A stretch of 64,000 bases of DNA, taken from NCBI RefSeq assembly GCF_009183415.1, contig NZ_WEHU01000022.1:1-64000 (forward strand), written 5' to 3'. Positions 20,329 through 33,995 of this stretch are shown in pieces. A model generated the notes under the pieces. It ran no database searches, was not told where the DNA came from, and saw only the letters and a program-made list of their open reading frames with translations. The translations under genes and the position numbers were made by a program. Positions within the stretch are counted from its first letter, which is position 1. Every line of letters starts with the position of its first letter. Source of the DNA: Bacillus sp. B1-b2 (GTDB lineage Bacteria > Bacillota > Bacilli > Bacillales > Cytobacillaceae).

Positions 20329-23300
20329 TTGACAGGTCAACTTGTTCAGTATGGACGACACCGCCAGCGGAGAAGCTACGCACGTATTAGTGAAGTATTA
20401 GAATTACCAAATCTTATTGAAATCCAAACCTCTTCCTATCAATGGTTTTTAGATGAGGGATTGCGAGAAATGTTTCAGGACATTTCACCAATTGAAGATT
20501 TTACAGGCAATTTATCGCTTGATTTCATTGACTACAGCTTGGGTGATCCTAAGTATTCAGTTGAAGAATCCAAAGAACGAGATGTTACATACTCAGCACC
20601 ATTGCGTGTGAAGGTTCGTCTTGTTAATAAGGAAACAGGAGAAGTAAAAGACCAGGATGTGTTCATGGGAGATTTCCCTCTAATGACTGAAACTGGTACC
20701 TTCGTTATTAACGGTGCAGAACGCGTTATCGTTTCTCAGTTAGTTCGATCTCCAAGTGTATACTATAATGGAAAGCTCGATAAAAACGGGAAAAAAGGAT
20801 TTACTGCAACAGTTATTCCTAACCGTGGTGCATGGTTAGAATATGAAACAGATGCTAAGGATGTCGTATATGTACGTATTGACCGTACACGTAAGCTTCC
20901 AGTAACTGTTCTTTTACGTGCTCTAGGATTTGGATCCGATCAAGAAATCATTGAATTGATTGGTGATAACGAATACCTACGTAACACATTAGAAAAAGAT
21001 AATACAGAAGGCACAGACAAAGCTCTATTAGAAATTTATGAGCGTCTTCGCCCGGGTGAGCCACCTACGGTAGAAAATGCTAAGAGTTTATTAGTATCAA
21101 GATTCTTCGATCCAAAAAGATATGATCTTGCTAATGTAGGACGCTATAAAATTAATAAAAAGCTACACATTAAAAATAGATTATTTGGTCATCGTTTAGC
21201 AGAAACGCTTGTGGATCCTGAAACAGGCGAAATCATTGCTGAAAAAGGCACGCTTTTAGATCGTCGTGCTCTTGATCGAATTATCCCTAATTTAGAGAAT
21301 AACATTGGTTTCAAAACACTAAACCCTTATGGTGGAGTTTTAGAAGATGATGTTATTGTTCAATCAGTAAAAATCTATTCTCCATTAGATGAAGGAGAAA
21401 AAGAGATTAATGTTATTAGTAATGCGTATGTAGAAGAAGCTGTTAAAAACATTTCTCCTGCAGATATTATTTCTTCTATCAGTTATTTCTTTAATCTTCT
21501 ACATGGAATAGGTTTAACAGATGATATTGATCACTTAGGTAACAGACGTCTTCGTTCTGTTGGTGAGTTGTTGCAAAACCAGTTCCGTATTGGTTTATCA
21601 AGAATGGAACGTGTAGTTCGTGAAAGAATGTCTATTCAGGATACGAATACTATTACACCTCAACAATTAATCAATATTAGACCAGTTATTGCATCCATTA
21701 AAGAATTCTTTGGAAGCTCTCAGCTTTCTCAGTTCATGGACCAAACAAACCCATTAGCGGAATTAACGCATAAACGTCGTCTTTCTGCATTAGGGCCTGG
21801 TGGATTAACAAGAGAGCGTGCAGGGATGGAAGTTCGTGACGTTCACTATTCTCACTATGGACGTATGTGTCCAATTGAAACGCCTGAGGGACCAAACATT
21901 GGGTTAATAAACTCTTTATCATCTTATGCAAAAGTAAATCGATTTGGGTTTATTGAAACACCATATCGTCGTGTTGATCCTGAGACAGGAAAAGTATCTT
22001 CACGTATTGACTACTTAACTGCAGATGAGCAAGATAATTACGTAGTTGCCCAAGCGAATGCTCGTTTAGGTGATGATGGATCATTCTTAGATGAAGATGT
22101 TGTAGCTCGTTTCCGTGATGAAAACGTAGTAGTCAAACGTGATCGTATTGACTATATGGACGTTTCTCCAAAACAGGTTGTATCTGCTGCGACAGCATGT
22201 ATTCCATTCTTAGAAAACGATGACTCTAACCGTGCACTTATGGGTGCGAACATGCAACGTCAAGCAGTACCTTTAATGCAACCAGAAGCTCCAAGAGTAG
22301 GAACTGGAATGGAATATGTTTCAGGTAAAGACTCAGGTGCTGCTGTAATCTGTAAGCATCCTGGTATTGTTGAACATGTTGAAGCTCGTGAGGTATGGGT
22401 AAGACGCGTTTCTGAAGTAGATGGTCAAGAAGTAAAAGGTAATCTTGATAAATATAAAATGCTTAAATTTGTTCGTTCTAACCAAGGTACATGTTATAAC
22501 CAACGCCCAATTGTTGCTGTAGGCAATAGAGTAACAAAAGGCGAAGTATTAGCGGATGGACCTTCTATGGAACTGGGTGAATTAGCACTTGGTCGTAACG
22601 TACTAGTTGCATTTATGACATGGGATGGTTACAACTACGAGGATGCAATCATCATGAGTGAGCGTCTAGTTAAAGATGATGTATACACTTCTATCCATAT
22701 AGAAGAGTATGAGTCAGAATCCCGTGATACTAAATTAGGACCTGAAGAAATTACACGTGATATTCCGAATGTTGGGGAAGATGCTTTACGTAACTTAGAC
22801 GACCGAGGAATCATCAGAATTGGTGCTGAAGTGAAAGATGGAGATTTACTAGTTGGTAAAGTTACACCTAAAGGGGTAACAGAACTAACAGCAGAAGAAC
22901 GTCTACTACACGCTATTTTCGGTGAAAAAGCACGTGAAGTACGTGATACAAGTTTACGCGTACCACATGGTGGCGGCGGTATTGTTCATGATGTTAAAGT
23001 CTTCAACAGAGAAGATGGAGATGAACTACCACCAGGTGTTAACCAGCTAGTTCGTGTATATATTGTACAAAAAAGAAAAATCCATGAAGGCGATAAAATG
23101 GCAGGACGACATGGTAATAAAGGGGTTATCTCTAGATTATTACCAGAAGAAGATATGCCATATCTGCCAGATGGAACACCAGTTGATATCATGTTAAACC
23201 CACTAGGGGTTCCTTCTCGTATGAATATCGGTCAGGTATTAGAATTGCACCTTGGAATGGCAGCTAGAAGCTTAAATATCCATGTTGCATCTCCAGTATT

Positions 23301-23889
23301 TGATGGAGCGCGTGAGGAAGACGTTTGGGAAACAATTCGTGAAGCTGGAATGGCACAAGATGCTAAGACAGTCCTATATGATGGACGTTCTGGCGAACCA
23401 TTTGATAACCGTGTCTCTGTAGGTGTCATGTATATGATTAAACTTGCTCACATGGTTGATGATAAGCTACATGCTCGTTCAACTGGACCGTACTCTCTAG
23501 TAACCCAGCAACCACTTGGAGGAAAAGCTCAATTTGGTGGACAGCGTTTTGGAGAGATGGAAGTTTGGGCACTTGAGGCATATGGTGCAGCTTATACATT
23601 ACAAGAGATTCTTACTGTTAAATCAGATGACGTTGTTGGTCGTGTGAAAACATATGAAGCAATTGTTAAAGGTGAAAATGTACCAGAACCAGGAGTACCA
23701 GAATCATTCCGTGTATTAATGAAAGAACTTCAAAGTTTAGGATTGGATGTAAAAATTCTATCTAGCACGGAAGAAGAGATTGAAATGAGAGATACAGATG
23801 ATGATGATGATGTTCAACAAGCTGAATCTCTAACAATAGTACCTGAGACTGAAGAGACTCAATCAGAAAAGGTAGGCATGCAAGAATAA
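20329..23889 (+). CDS. rpoB: RNA polymerase beta subunit
   Basis: Catalytic beta subunit, 1186 aa. Characteristic segments are in order: [11 protein letters not shown], the rifampicin region ([18 protein letters not shown]481, RRLSAL), [13 protein letters not shown] and [22 protein letters not shown] near the C-terminus. The visible rifampicin-region residues are of the sensitive type. The acidic C-terminal tail ([11 protein letters not shown]) is typical of Bacillus. The start is taken as TTG 20329, nine bases after GAGGGG; an in-frame GTG at 20320 lies in that Shine-Dalgarno. Confidence 0.98.
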   Translation: MTGQLVQYGRHRQRRSYARISEVLELPNLIEIQTSSYQWFLDEGLREMFQDISPIEDFTGNLSLDFIDYSLGDPKYSVEESKERDVTYSAPLRVKVRLVNKETGEVKDQDVFMGDFPLMTETGTFVINGAERVIVSQLVRSPSVYYNGKLDKNGKKGFTATVIPNRGAWLEYETDAKDVVYVRIDRTRKLPVTVLLRALGFGSDQEIIELIGDNEYLRNTLEKDNTEGTDKALLEIYERLRPGEPPTVENAKSLLVSRFFDPKRYDLANVGRYKINKKLHIKNRLFGHRLAETLVDPETGEIIAEKGTLLDRRALDRIIPNLENNIGFKTLNPYGGVLEDDVIVQSVKIYSPLDEGEKEINVISNAYVEEAVKNISPADIISSISYFFNLLHGIGLTDDIDHLGNRRLRSVGELLQNQFRIGLSRMERVVRERMSIQDTNTITPQQLINIRPVIASIKEFFGSSQLSQFMDQTNPLAELTHKRRLSALGPGGLTRERAGMEVRDVHYSHYGRMCPIETPEGPNIGLINSLSSYAKVNRFGFIETPYRRVDPETGKVSSRIDYLTADEQDNYVVAQANARLGDDGSFLDEDVVARFRDENVVVKRDRIDYMDVSPKQVVSAATACIPFLENDDSNRALMGANMQRQAVPLMQPEAPRVGTGMEYVSGKDSGAAVICKHPGIVEHVEAREVWVRRVSEVDGQEVKGNLDKYKMLKFVRSNQGTCYNQRPIVAVGNRVTKGEVLADGPSMELGELALGRNVLVAFMTWDGYNYEDAIIMSERLVKDDVYTSIHIEEYESESRDTKLGPEEITRDIPNVGEDALRNLDDRGIIRIGAEVKDGDLLVGKVTPKGVTELTAEERLLHAIFGEKAREVRDTSLRVPHGGGGIVHDVKVFNREDGDELPPGVNQLVRVYIVQKRKIHEGDKMAGRHGNKGVISRLLPEEDMPYLPDGTPVDIMLNPLGVPSRMNIGQVLELHLGMAARSLNIHVASPVFDGAREEDVWETIREAGMAQDAKTVLYDGRSGEPFDNRVSVGVMYMIKLAHMVDDKLHARSTGPYSLVTQQPLGGKAQFGGQRFGEMEVWALEAYGAAYTLQEILTVKSDDVVGRVKTYEAIVKGENVPEPGVPESFRVLMKELQSLGLDVKILSSTEEEIEMRDTDDDDDVQQAESLTIVPETEETQSEKVGMQE

Positions 23890-23903
23890 AAGGATAATGA
23901 AAA

Positions 23904-24019
23904 GGCCTGTCTAAAACAAAAGGGTCAGACTCCACTAGAAAAGACATCTAGATAGAAGATCCATGCGATTTCTTTTATAAATAGATTGTTAGGTGAAGTC
24001 AGACCCTTTTGTGACGGCC
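23904..24019. repeat. MITE-like imperfect inverted repeat between rpoB and rpoC
   Basis: Arms at 23917-23931 and 23997-24011 are complementary over 15 bases with one mismatch, with GGCC on both outer sides (23904 and 24016). The interior, about 65 bases, is non-coding. It looks like a small non-autonomous repeat unit and enlarges the rpoB-rpoC gap to 206 bases. Confidence 0.6.
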
Positions 24020-24095
24020 ATTCTTTGAATATAAACAGTTTTGTGATTGTCTATGTAAGGCAAATAGCCTGAAGATCGAAAGGGAGGTAGGACCC

Positions 24096-27000
24096 TTGTT
24101 GGATGTAAATAATTTTGAATTTATGAAAATAGGTCTAGCTTCACCAGACAAAATCCGTTCATGGTCATTTGGTGAAGTGAAAAAACCAGAAACAATTAAC
24201 TATCGTACTTTAAAACCAGAAAAAGACGGCTTATTCTGTGAGAGAATTTTTGGTCCTACAAAAGACTGGGAATGTCATTGTGGTAAATACAAGCGTGTCC
24301 GTTATAAAGGGGTAGTATGTGATCGTTGTGGTGTAGAAGTTACTCGCGCTAAAGTGCGTCGTGAGCGTATGGGGCATATTGAATTAGCAGCACCAGTTTC
24401 ACATATTTGGTACTTTAAAGGGATCCCTAGCCGAATGGGCTTGGTTCTTGATATGTCACCTCGTGCACTAGAAGAAGTTATTTACTTTGCTTCATATGTA
24501 GTAACAGATCCAGGTGATACGGCACTCGAAAAGAAACAACTACTTTCTGAAAAAGAGTACCGTGCTTACCGTGATAAATATGGAGTGAAATTCCAAGCAT
24601 CAATGGGCGCAGAATCAATTAAGAAATTACTTTCTGATATTGATTTAAATAAAGATGTAGAAGCTTTAAAAGAAGAATTAAAAACAGCTCAAGGGCAAAG
24701 AAGAACGAGAGCAATCAAGAGATTAGAAGTACTTGAAGCATTTCGTGGCTCAGGAAATGAACCTTCTTGGATGATTTTAGATGTACTACCAGTAATTCCA
24801 CCAGAATTACGTCCGATGGTTCAATTAGATGGTGGACGTTTTGCTACATCAGATCTAAATGATCTTTATCGTCGTGTTATTAACCGTAATAACCGTTTAA
24901 AAAGATTATTAGATTTAGGTGCTCCAAGCATTATCGTTCAAAACGAAAAACGTATGCTACAAGAAGCTGTAGATGCGTTGATTGACAATGGTCGTCGTGG
25001 TCGTCCGGTTACTGGTCCTGGTAACAGACCTCTAAAATCACTATCGCATATGTTAAAAGGGAAACAAGGTCGTTTCCGTCAAAACTTACTTGGTAAACGT
25101 GTTGATTACTCTGGACGTTCTGTAATTGTTGTAGGACCTAACTTAAAAATGTTCCAATGTGGTCTACCAAGAGAAATGGCTATTGAATTATTCAAACCAT
25201 TTGTAATGAAAGAGTTAGTGGAAAAGGGTATTGCTCATAATATTAAATCCGCTAAGAGAAAAATTGAAAGACTTCAACCAGAAGTTTGGGATGTACTAGA
25301 AGAAGTTATTAAGGAGCATCCAGTTTTACTTAACCGTGCCCCTACTCTTCATAGACTAGGTATCCAAGCATTTGAACCTACACTAGTAGAAGGTCGTGCA
25401 ATTAGACTTCATCCATTAGTATGTACAGCATATAACGCTGATTTTGATGGTGACCAAATGGCTGTTCACGTTCCATTATCTTCTGAAGCACAAGCAGAAG
25501 CGCGTCTATTAATGTTAGCTGCTCAAAATATCTTGAACCCTAAAGATGGTAAACCAGTTGTTACTCCTTCTCAGGATATGGTATTAGGAAACTACTACTT
25601 AACACTAGAGCGTGAAGGTGCAGTTGGAGAAGGTATGGTATTTAATGATACGAATGAAGCAATCTTAGCATACCAAAACGGTTATGTTCATTTACACACT
25701 CGTGTAGCTGTTCGTGCTAGTTCATTGAATAACCAAACATTCACAGAAGAACAGAATAAACAATTACTTCTAACTACAGTTGGTAAGTTAATATTTAATG
25801 AAATTTTACCAGAATCATTCCCGTTCATTAATGAACCTACTAAAGATAATTTGGAAGAAAAAACACCAGAGAAATACTTTGTAGAAGCTGGTACAAATGT
25901 TTTAGAAGCAATTCAAGCATTATCTATTATTGAACCTTTCAAGAAGAAAATTTTAGGTAATATCATCGCAGAAGTATTTAAACGTTTCAAAATTACAGAA
26001 ACATCTAAAATGCTAGATAGAATGAAAGATTTAGGGTTTAAGCATTCTACAAAAGCAGGTATTACAGTTGGTGTATCTGACATCGTTGTATTAGGTGAAA
26101 AACAAGAAATTATTGAAGAAGCACAAGGGAAAGTAGATAATGTATTAAAACAATTTAGACGTGGTTTAATAACGGAAGAAGAACGTTATGATCGAGTAAT
26201 TTCTATCTGGAGTTCAGCGAAGGATGTTATCCAAGCGAAACTGATGAAATCTCTTGATAAACGAAATCCAATCTTTATGATGAGTGATTCCGGTGCTCGT
26301 GGTAACGCATCTAACTTTACACAGCTTGCTGGTATGCGCGGACTTATGGCCAACCCAGCTGGTAGAATTATTGAATTACCAATTATCTCAAGTTTCCGTG
26401 AAGGTCTGACAGTATTAGAATACTTTATTTCTACTCATGGTGCTCGTAAAGGTCTTGCAGATACAGCGTTAAAAACAGCTGACTCAGGTTACTTAACTCG
26501 TCGTCTAGTAGACGTAGCACAAGATGTTATTATTCGTGATGACGATTGTGGTACAGATAGAGGATTACTAGTTTCTGCTCTTAGAGAAGGTACAGAAATA
26601 ATTGAACCACTTGATGAGCGTTTAATTGGCCGTTATGCAAGAAGAGCTATTAAGCATCCAGAAACAAAAGAAGTTATGGTTCCTGAAAATGGACTAATAA
26701 CAGAAGACTTAGCTACTGAAATTCTAGAAGCTAACATTGAGGAAGTGTGGATTCGTTCTGCTTTCACATGTAATACTCGTCATGGCGTATGTAAGAAATG
26801 TTATGGTCGTAACTTAGCAACTGGTCAAGAAGTTGAAGTTGGAGAAGCAGTTGGTATTATTGCTGCTCAATCAATTGGTGAACCAGGAACTCAGTTAACG
26901 ATGCGTACATTCCATACAGGTGGAGTTGCTGGAGATGATATTACACAAGGTCTACCTCGTATCCAAGAAATTTTTGAAGCTCGTAATCCGAAAGGTCAAG

Positions 27001-27695
27001 CGGTAATTTCGGAATTAGCAGGGGTAGTAGTGGGTATTAACGAAGGCAGAGATCGCCAACATGAAATAATTGTCCAAGGTGAACTTGAATCTAGAACTTA
27101 CACAGCGCCTTACACAGCACGTCTTAAAGTTAAAATTGACGATGTAGTAGCACAAGGTCAAGAGTTAACAGAAGGTTCTATTGATCCTAAGGAATTAATT
27201 AAAGTTAAGAGTGTAACAGCAGTTCAAGAATATCTTCTACGTGAAGTTCAAAAAGTTTATCGTATGCAAGGGGTAGAAATTGGAGATAAGCACGTGGAAG
27301 TAATGGTAAGACAAATGCTTCGTAAAATCCGAGTAGTGGATGCTGGTGAAACAGATGTACTACCTGGAACATTACTTGATATTCATCAATTTACAGATGC
27401 GAATGCCAAAGCGCTTAGCCAAGGTAAATTACCTGCAACTGGAAGACCAGTATTATTAGGTATTACTAAAGCATCTTTAGAAACGGATTCTTTCTTATCA
27501 GCGGCATCATTCCAAGAAACAACTAGAGTACTAACAGATGCAGCTATTAAAGGAAAACGCGATGAATTATTAGGATTAAAAGAAAATGTAATCATTGGTA
27601 AACTAGTTCCTGCTGGAACGGGTATGCCAAGATATCGTCATGCAGAGCCTATTACTGCTGAAGAAGCAGTAGAAGAATCTGTGACAGTAGAGTAG
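24096..27695 (+). CDS. rpoC: RNA polymerase beta-prime subunit
   Basis: Catalytic subunit, 1199 aa. It has the N-terminal zinc ribbon ([14 protein letters not shown]), the catalytic NADFDGD at residues 447-453 with the magnesium-binding D449, D451 and D453, the second zinc site ([13 protein letters not shown]) and the bridge and trigger-loop region ([16 protein letters not shown]). Start TTG 24096 follows AGGGAGGT (24081-24088). It should be cotranscribed with rpoB through the inverted repeat. Confidence 0.98.
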   Translation: MLDVNNFEFMKIGLASPDKIRSWSFGEVKKPETINYRTLKPEKDGLFCERIFGPTKDWECHCGKYKRVRYKGVVCDRCGVEVTRAKVRRERMGHIELAAPVSHIWYFKGIPSRMGLVLDMSPRALEEVIYFASYVVTDPGDTALEKKQLLSEKEYRAYRDKYGVKFQASMGAESIKKLLSDIDLNKDVEALKEELKTAQGQRRTRAIKRLEVLEAFRGSGNEPSWMILDVLPVIPPELRPMVQLDGGRFATSDLNDLYRRVINRNNRLKRLLDLGAPSIIVQNEKRMLQEAVDALIDNGRRGRPVTGPGNRPLKSLSHMLKGKQGRFRQNLLGKRVDYSGRSVIVVGPNLKMFQCGLPREMAIELFKPFVMKELVEKGIAHNIKSAKRKIERLQPEVWDVLEEVIKEHPVLLNRAPTLHRLGIQAFEPTLVEGRAIRLHPLVCTAYNADFDGDQMAVHVPLSSEAQAEARLLMLAAQNILNPKDGKPVVTPSQDMVLGNYYLTLEREGAVGEGMVFNDTNEAILAYQNGYVHLHTRVAVRASSLNNQTFTEEQNKQLLLTTVGKLIFNEILPESFPFINEPTKDNLEEKTPEKYFVEAGTNVLEAIQALSIIEPFKKKILGNIIAEVFKRFKITETSKMLDRMKDLGFKHSTKAGITVGVSDIVVLGEKQEIIEEAQGKVDNVLKQFRRGLITEEERYDRVISIWSSAKDVIQAKLMKSLDKRNPIFMMSDSGARGNASNFTQLAGMRGLMANPAGRIIELPIISSFREGLTVLEYFISTHGARKGLADTALKTADSGYLTRRLVDVAQDVIIRDDDCGTDRGLLVSALREGTEIIEPLDERLIGRYARRAIKHPETKEVMVPENGLITEDLATEILEANIEEVWIRSAFTCNTRHGVCKKCYGRNLATGQEVEVGEAVGIIAAQSIGEPGTQLTMRTFHTGGVAGDDITQGLPRIQEIFEARNPKGQAVISELAGVVVGINEGRDRQHEIIVQGELESRTYTAPYTARLKVKIDDVVAQGQELTEGSIDPKELIKVKSVTAVQEYLLREVQKVYRMQGVEIGDKHVEVMVRQMLRKIRVVDAGETDVLPGTLLDIHQFTDANAKALSQGKLPATGRPVLLGITKASLETDSFLSAASFQETTRVLTDAAIKGKRDELLGLKENVIIGKLVPAGTGMPRYRHAEPITAEEAVEESVTVE

Positions 27696-27703
27696 TAAAA
27701 AAC

Positions 27704-27735
27704 ACAGAAGGTAAATAGTTTTATTTGCCTTCTGT
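27704..27735 (+). terminator. hairpin after rpoC
   Basis: ACAGAAGG (27704-27711) pairs with CCTTCTGT (27728-27735), with most of the interior pairing as well. Only a loose T-rich tail follows, so it may terminate weakly or bound the mRNA end. Confidence 0.5.
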
Positions 27736-27767
27736 ATATAGTACTTTTAATTTTTCTAGGAAAATAA

Positions 27768-27796
27768 TTGACATCTTATTTTATAGATGATACTAT
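27768..27796 (+). promoter_or_regulatory. sigma-A promoter of the str operon
   Basis: TTGACA (27768-27773), a 17-base spacer and TACTAT (27791-27796) stand upstream of rplGB-rpsL-rpsG-fusA. Confidence 0.8.
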
Positions 27797-27840
27797 ATCA
27801 AAGGTGCTCCTATTCACCTGTTACTTTGGAGGATGCATAA

Positions 27841-28089
27841 ATGTCTTATGAAAAAGTATCACAGGCCAAAAAAGTAGTAGTAGGAACAAAGCAAACAGTA
27901 AAAGCGTTAAAATCAGGAATAGTAAAAGAAATTCTAGTTGCAGAAGATGCGGATACTTTTATTATAAAAGAGCTTTCTAAAGTAGCAGAAGAGAATAATA
28001 TTCCTATTATACTTGTAGAGTCCATGAAGAAGCTTGGCGAATCATGTGGAATAGAAGTAGGCGCAGCAACTGTTGCCATAATTAATTAA
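27841..28089 (+). CDS. rplGB: L7Ae-family K-turn binding protein RplGB (YbxF)
   Basis: An 82-aa single-domain L7Ae-like protein. The family binds RNA kink-turns in vitro, and YbxF associates with ribosomes. The sequence shows the fold pattern [18 protein letters not shown] and [12 protein letters not shown]. It precedes rpsL as in B. subtilis. Its exact RNA target is unknown. Confidence 0.92.
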   Translation: MSYEKVSQAKKVVVGTKQTVKALKSGIVKEILVAEDADTFIIKELSKVAEENNIPIILVESMKKLGESCGIEVGAATVAIIN

Positions 28090-28133
28090 AACTGTTTTTA
28101 TGGATTACCATGAAAACTTTGTTTTTACCCTAA

Positions 28134-28610
<477 letters not shown>

Positions 28611-28652
28611 TCTAAAAAGAACTATTTAACATAGCCGAAAGGAGGAAAATCA

Positions 28653-29123
28653 ATGCCACGTAAAGGTCCTGTAGCAAAAAGAGACGTTTTACCTGATCCG
28701 ATTTACAATTCTAAACTTGTATCTCGTTTAATTAACAAAATGATGATTGATGGTAAGAGAGGTAAATCTCAAGCTATTCTATATTCTGCATTTGAAATCG
28801 TTGCTGAGCGTTCTGGTAAAGAAGCAATCGAAGTTTTCGATCAAGCACTTAAGAACATCATGCCTGTTCTTGAAGTAAGAGCACGCCGTGTTGGTGGTTC
28901 TAACTATCAAGTTCCTGTGGAGGTTCGTCCAGAAAGACGTACTACTCTTGGTCTTCGTTGGTTAGTAAACTATTCTCGTCTTCGTGGTGAGAAAACAATG
29001 GAAGAAAGATTAGCTTACGAAATCCTAGATGCAGCTAATAACACTGGTGCTTCAGTTAAAAAACGTGAAGATACACACAAAATGGCAGAAGCTAACAAAG
29101 CATTTGCTCACTACCGTTGGTAG
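28653..29123 (+). CDS. rpsG: ribosomal protein S7
   Basis: Organises the head of the 30S subunit and lines the E-site exit. The 156-aa product has the family-wide [10 protein letters not shown] start, the segment [14 protein letters not shown] and the C-terminal [15 protein letters not shown] precedes ATG 28653; 42 bases after rpsL. Confidence 0.98.
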   Translation: MPRKGPVAKRDVLPDPIYNSKLVSRLINKMMIDGKRGKSQAILYSAFEIVAERSGKEAIEVFDQALKNIMPVLEVRARRVGGSNYQVPVEVRPERRTTLGLRWLVNYSRLRGEKTMEERLAYEILDAANNTGASVKKREDTHKMAEANKAFAHYRW

Positions 29124-29170
29124 GATTAAGCATTACAAAAATACTTTCCTTATGAAAGGAGAAAAACCAT

Positions 29171-31246
29171 ATGGCAAGAGAGTTCTCCTTAGAAAATACT
29201 CGTAATATCGGTATCATGGCTCACATCGATGCTGGTAAAACGACTACAACTGAGCGTGTACTTTATTACACTGGTCGTATTCACAAAATTGGTGAAACTC
29301 ATGAAGGTGCATCTCAAATGGACTGGATGGAGCAAGAACAAGAGCGTGGAATTACCATTACATCTGCAGCAACAACTGCACAATGGAAAGGTAACCGTGT
29401 AAACATCATCGATACACCTGGACACGTAGACTTCACTGTAGAAGTTGAACGTTCATTACGTGTACTTGATGGTGCAGTTGCAGTACTTGATGCACAATCT
29501 GGTGTTGAACCACAAACAGAAACTGTTTGGCGTCAAGCTACAACTTACGGTGTACCTCGTGTAGTTTTTGTAAACAAAATGGATAAAATAGGTGCTGATT
29601 TCCTTTATTCATTAAAAACTCTAGACGATCGTTTACAAGCAAATGCTCATGCAATTCAACTACCAATTGGTGCTGAAGATCAATTCGAAGGTATCATTGA
29701 TTTAGTTGAAATGAAAGCTACATTCTATGGAAATGACCTTGGAACTGATATCCAAGTAAAAGAAATTCCAGAAGAGTACTTAGAGCTTGCGGAAGAATAT
29801 CGTGAAAAATTAGTAGAAGCAGTTGCAGAACTTGATGAAGAGTTAATGGAAAAATACCTAGGCGGAGAAGAAATCACTACTGATGAACTTAAAGCTGGTA
29901 TCCGTAAAGGAACTGTTAACGTTGAATTTTATCCTGTAATTTGTGGATCTGCTTTCAAAAACAAAGGTGTTCAATTAATGCTTGATGCTGTTATTGATTA
30001 CTTACCATCTCCATTAGATGTACCAGCAATTAAAGGTACTCTTCCTGATTCAGATGAAGTAGTTGAAAAACATTCAAGTGATGAAGAGCCATTTGCAGCT
30101 TTAGCGTTTAAAGTTATGACAGACCCATTTGTTGGGAAGTTAACTTTCTTCCGCGTATACTCTGGTACATTGAACTCAGGTTCATATGTACAAAACTCTA
30201 CAAAAGGTAAACGTGAGCGTGTTGGTCGTATTCTACAAATGCATGCTAACAGCCGTCAAGAGATTACAGAAGTATTTGCTGGTGACATCGCAGCTGCTGT
30301 AGGTTTAAAAGATACTACAACTGGAGATACTCTATGTGATGAAAAGAACCTAGTTATCTTAGAATCAATGGAATTCCCAGAACCAGTTATTGAACTGTCT
30401 ATCGAGCCTAAATCAAAAGCTGACCAAGACAAAATGACAACTGCTCTAGTAAAATTACAAGAAGAAGATCCAACATTCCGTGCGCATACTAACCAAGAAA
30501 CTGGTCAAGTAATCATCGCTGGTATGGGTGAGCTTCACTTAGATATTTTAGTAGACCGTATGCGTCGTGAGTTTAAGGTTGAAGCTAATGTTGGTGCTCC
30601 TCAGGTTGCTTATCGTGAGACATTCCGCTCTTCTGCATCTGTAGAAGGTAAATTCTCTCGTCAGTCTGGTGGACGTGGACAATATGGTCATGTTTGGATC
30701 GAATTCGCTCCAAACGAAGAAGGTAAAGGCTTCGAGTTCGAAAATGCTATCGTGGGTGGGGTTGTTCCTCGTGAATATATCGCTCCTGTACAAGCTGGAC
30801 TAGAAGATGCATTACAAAGAGGAGTACTTGCTGGCTATCCATTGGTAGACATTAAAGCGAAATTATTTGATGGATCTTACCATGATGTTGACTCATCTGA
30901 AATGGCGTTTAAAATTGCTGCTTCAATGGCATTGAAAAATGCAGCATCAAAATGTAGCCCAGTAATCCTTGAACCTGTTATGAAAGTTGAAGTAATCATT
31001 CCTGAAGAATACATGGGTGATATCATGGGTAACATCACTTCTCGTCGTGGACGTGTTGAAGGTATGGAAGCTCGTGGTAATGCACAAGTAGTTCGTGCAA
31101 TGGTTCCACTTTCTGAGATGTTCGGATATGCTACTACTTTACGTTCTAGTACTCAAGGTCGTGGAGTATTCTCAATGACTTTCGATCACTATGAAGAAGT
31201 ACCAAAATCAATCTCTGAAGAGATCATCAAAAAAAATAAAGGGTAA
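29171..31246 (+). CDS. fusA: elongation factor G
   Basis: GTPase driving ribosomal translocation; target of fusidic acid. 691 aa with G1 AHIDAGKTT at residues 17-25, the switch segment [12 protein letters not shown]3 DTPGHVD, G4 NKMD, and domains III-V ending in the [17 protein letters not shown] motif. Its stop codon lies in the stem of a small hairpin with a T tail (31241-31265). Confidence 0.98.
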   Translation: MAREFSLENTRNIGIMAHIDAGKTTTTERVLYYTGRIHKIGETHEGASQMDWMEQEQERGITITSAATTAQWKGNRVNIIDTPGHVDFTVEVERSLRVLDGAVAVLDAQSGVEPQTETVWRQATTYGVPRVVFVNKMDKIGADFLYSLKTLDDRLQANAHAIQLPIGAEDQFEGIIDLVEMKATFYGNDLGTDIQVKEIPEEYLELAEEYREKLVEAVAELDEELMEKYLGGEEITTDELKAGIRKGTVNVEFYPVICGSAFKNKGVQLMLDAVIDYLPSPLDVPAIKGTLPDSDEVVEKHSSDEEPFAALAFKVMTDPFVGKLTFFRVYSGTLNSGSYVQNSTKGKRERVGRILQMHANSRQEITEVFAGDIAAAVGLKDTTTGDTLCDEKNLVILESMEFPEPVIELSIEPKSKADQDKMTTALVKLQEEDPTFRAHTNQETGQVIIAGMGELHLDILVDRMRREFKVEANVGAPQVAYRETFRSSASVEGKFSRQSGGRGQYGHVWIEFAPNEEGKGFEFENAIVGGVVPREYIAPVQAGLEDALQRGVLAGYPLVDIKAKLFDGSYHDVDSSEMAFKIAASMALKNAASKCSPVILEPVMKVEVIIPEEYMGDIMGNITSRRGRVEGMEARGNAQVVRAMVPLSEMFGYATTLRSSTQGRGVFSMTFDHYEEVPKSISEEIIKKNKG

Positions 31247-31265
31247 TTGTTGATTTTACCCTTTT
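31241..31265 (+). terminator. weak terminator-like hairpin between fusA and tuf
   Basis: GGGTAA (31241-31246, including the fusA stop) pairs with TTACCC (31256-31261), followed by four T. A second hairpin (31297-31305 with 31311-31319) without a T run follows. These may reduce or process the fusA-tuf transcript. Confidence 0.4.
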
Positions 31266-31365
31266 AATGAAGTATAACTACTATTGTAAGTAATAAAGCT
31301 GTGATAAATAATCACAGCTCTATACAAATACTTAATGTTTATAAATCAAAGGAGGATTTTCCAAA

Positions 31366-32553
31366 ATGGCAAAAGCTAAATTCGATCGTTCTAAGCCACA
31401 CGTAAATATTGGAACAATTGGTCACGTTGACCACGGTAAAACTACTTTAACAGCTGCTATCACAACTGTACTTGCTAAAGCAGGTGGAGCTGAAGCTCGC
31501 GGTTATGATCAAATCGACGCTGCTCCAGAAGAGCGTGAGCGTGGAATTACAATCTCAACTGCACACGTTGAGTATGAAACAGAAACTCGTCACTATGCAC
31601 ACGTTGACTGCCCAGGACATGCTGACTATGTTAAAAACATGATCACAGGTGCAGCTCAAATGGACGGTGGTATCCTAGTAGTATCTGCTACTGATGGTCC
31701 AATGCCACAAACTCGTGAGCACATCCTTCTTTCTCGTCAAGTTGGTGTACCTCACTTAGTAGTATTCTTAAACAAATGTGATATGGTTGATGATGAAGAG
31801 TTATTAGAACTTGTAGAAATGGAAGTTCGTGACCTTCTTTCTGAATATGAATTCCCTGGTGATGATATTCCAGTAATTAAAGGTTCTGCTCTTAAAGCTC
31901 TTGAAGGAGAAGCTGCTTGGGAAGAAAAAATCACTGAGCTTATGGCTGCAGTTGATGAGTATATCCCAACTCCTGCTCGTGACACTGAAAAACCTTTCAT
32001 GATGCCAGTTGAGGATGTATTCTCAATCACTGGTCGTGGAACAGTTGCTACAGGTCGTGTTGAGCGTGGACAAGTTAAAGTTGGTGACGTTATCGACATC
32101 ATCGGTTTAGCTGAAGAGAAAAAATCAACAACTGTAACTGGTGTTGAAATGTTCCGTAAATTACTAGATTATGCTGAAGCTGGAGACAACATTGGAGCTC
32201 TTCTTCGTGGGGTTGCTCGTGAAGATATCCAACGTGGACAAGTTTTAGCAAAACCAGGAACAATCACTCCACACGTAAAATTCAAAGCTGAAGTTTACGT
32301 TTTATCTAAAGAAGAAGGTGGACGTCATACTCCATTCTTCACAAACTACCGTCCTCAGTTCTACTTCCGTACAACTGATGTAACTGGTATTTGTAACCTT
32401 CCTGAAGGTGTAGAAATGGTTATGCCTGGTGACAACATTGAAATGGACGTGGAATTAATTTCTTCAATCGCTATCGAAGAAGGAACTAAATTCTCTATCC
32501 GTGAAGGTGGACGTACAGTAGGCGCTGGCGTAGTTGCTACTATCGTTGAGTAA
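31366..32553 (+). CDS. tuf: elongation factor Tu
   Basis: Delivers aminoacyl-tRNA to the ribosome. 395 aa with G1 GHVDHGKTT at residues 19-27, RGITIS switch [21 protein letters not shown] (G3) and NKCD (G4), followed by beta-barrel domains II and III. AAGGAGG precedes ATG 31366. It ends at a strong terminator. Confidence 0.98.
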   Translation: MAKAKFDRSKPHVNIGTIGHVDHGKTTLTAAITTVLAKAGGAEARGYDQIDAAPEERERGITISTAHVEYETETRHYAHVDCPGHADYVKNMITGAAQMDGGILVVSATDGPMPQTREHILLSRQVGVPHLVVFLNKCDMVDDEELLELVEMEVRDLLSEYEFPGDDIPVIKGSALKALEGEAAWEEKITELMAAVDEYIPTPARDTEKPFMMPVEDVFSITGRGTVATGRVERGQVKVGDVIDIIGLAEEKKSTTVTGVEMFRKLLDYAEAGDNIGALLRGVAREDIQRGQVLAKPGTITPHVKFKAEVYVLSKEEGGRHTPFFTNYRPQFYFRTTDVTGICNLPEGVEMVMPGDNIEMDVELISSIAIEEGTKFSIREGGRTVGAGVVATIVE

Positions 32554-32564
32554 TACCATATAAA

Positions 32565-32598
32565 ACGACAAGCTGTTTAACAGCTTGTCGTATTTTTT
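32565..32598 (+). terminator. terminator after tuf
   Basis: A 13-bp perfect stem (32565-32577 with 32579-32591, practically no loop, so the effective stem is shorter) is followed by a T run. It ends the str operon. Confidence 0.88.
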
Positions 32599-32828
32599 AT
32601 ATCTACATACAGAATTTAAAAGTATGTCATGATCCTAGTTAACTGCACAAGAGATATTTCCATTTTTTATACTATATTCTTCTTATAGATAGTTTGATAG
32701 TATAGAGATACTGTGTGAGTGCACTATATCTAAAATAACTAATAAAACCGTTAATAGCTTGATATTTATATCAGCAATGGTTATAATAATCTGAGTGTAG
32801 AAAAGCAAAAAGAAATTTAATTTAACTA

Positions 32829-32857
32829 TTGATTTCTTAGGCTGATATCTGTATAAT
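32829..32857 (+). promoter_or_regulatory. sigma-A promoter of the S10-spc-alpha operon
   Basis: TTGATT (32829-32834), a 17-base spacer and TATAAT (32852-32857). The stretch 32600-32828 before it is AT-rich and shows no gene. Confidence 0.8.
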
Positions 32858-32859
32858 AG

Positions 32860-33297
<438 letters not shown>

Positions 33298-33336
33298 TTG
33301 AAATAAATATTAAAACATTCAGGAGGTGTGACTTAA

Positions 33337-33966
33337 ATGACCAAAGGAATCTTAGGAAGAAAAATTGGTATGACTCAAGTATTTGCTGAAAACGGGAACC
33401 TTATCCCAGTAACAGTAGTTGAAGCTGCTCAAAACATTGTTCTTCAAAAGAAAACAGTTGAATCTGATGGATATACATCACTTCAAATTGGATTCGAAGA
33501 CAAACGTGAAAAGTTAGCTAACAAACCTGAAAAAGGTCATGTTGCAAAAGCAAACACTGCTCCTAAGCGCTTCGTTCGTGAATTTACAGAAGTTAGCGTT
33601 GATGAGTATGAGGTTGGTCAAGAAGTCAAAGTAAGTATTTTCGCAGAAGGCGATATCGTAGATGTAACAGGTATCTCTAAAGGGAAAGGTTTCCAAGGTT
33701 CTATCAAGCGCCACGGACAATCTCGCGGACCAATGGCCCATGGATCTCGTTATCATCGTCGCCCAGGTTCAATGGGACCTGTAGCTCCAAACCGTGTATT
33801 TAAAGGTAAAGCATTACCTGGACGTATGGGTGGAGAGCAAGTAACTGTTCAGAACTTAGAAATCGTAAAAGTAGATGCTGAGCGCAACCTATTACTTATC
33901 AAAGGTAATGTACCAGGTTCTAGAAAAGCACTATTGAAAATTAAGACTGCAGTTAAAGCTAAATAA
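33337..33966 (+). CDS. rplC: ribosomal protein L3
   Basis: Early 50S assembly protein near the peptidyl transferase centre. 209 aa with the family start [15 protein letters not shown] and the central extension [19 protein letters not shown] that reaches into the core. AGGAGGTG at 33321-33328 precedes ATG 33337. Confidence 0.98.
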   Translation: MTKGILGRKIGMTQVFAENGNLIPVTVVEAAQNIVLQKKTVESDGYTSLQIGFEDKREKLANKPEKGHVAKANTAPKRFVREFTEVSVDEYEVGQEVKVSIFAEGDIVDVTGISKGKGFQGSIKRHGQSRGPMAHGSRYHRRPGSMGPVAPNRVFKGKALPGRMGGEQVTVQNLEIVKVDAERNLLLIKGNVPGSRKALLKIKTAVKAK

Positions 33967-33995
33967 GTAATTAATCAAGAAAGGAGGAAATAAGA

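Noticed and set aside
31752-32102. 116-codon minus-strand frame in tuf
   Set aside because: It lies fully inside the EF-Tu gene and has no independent support.
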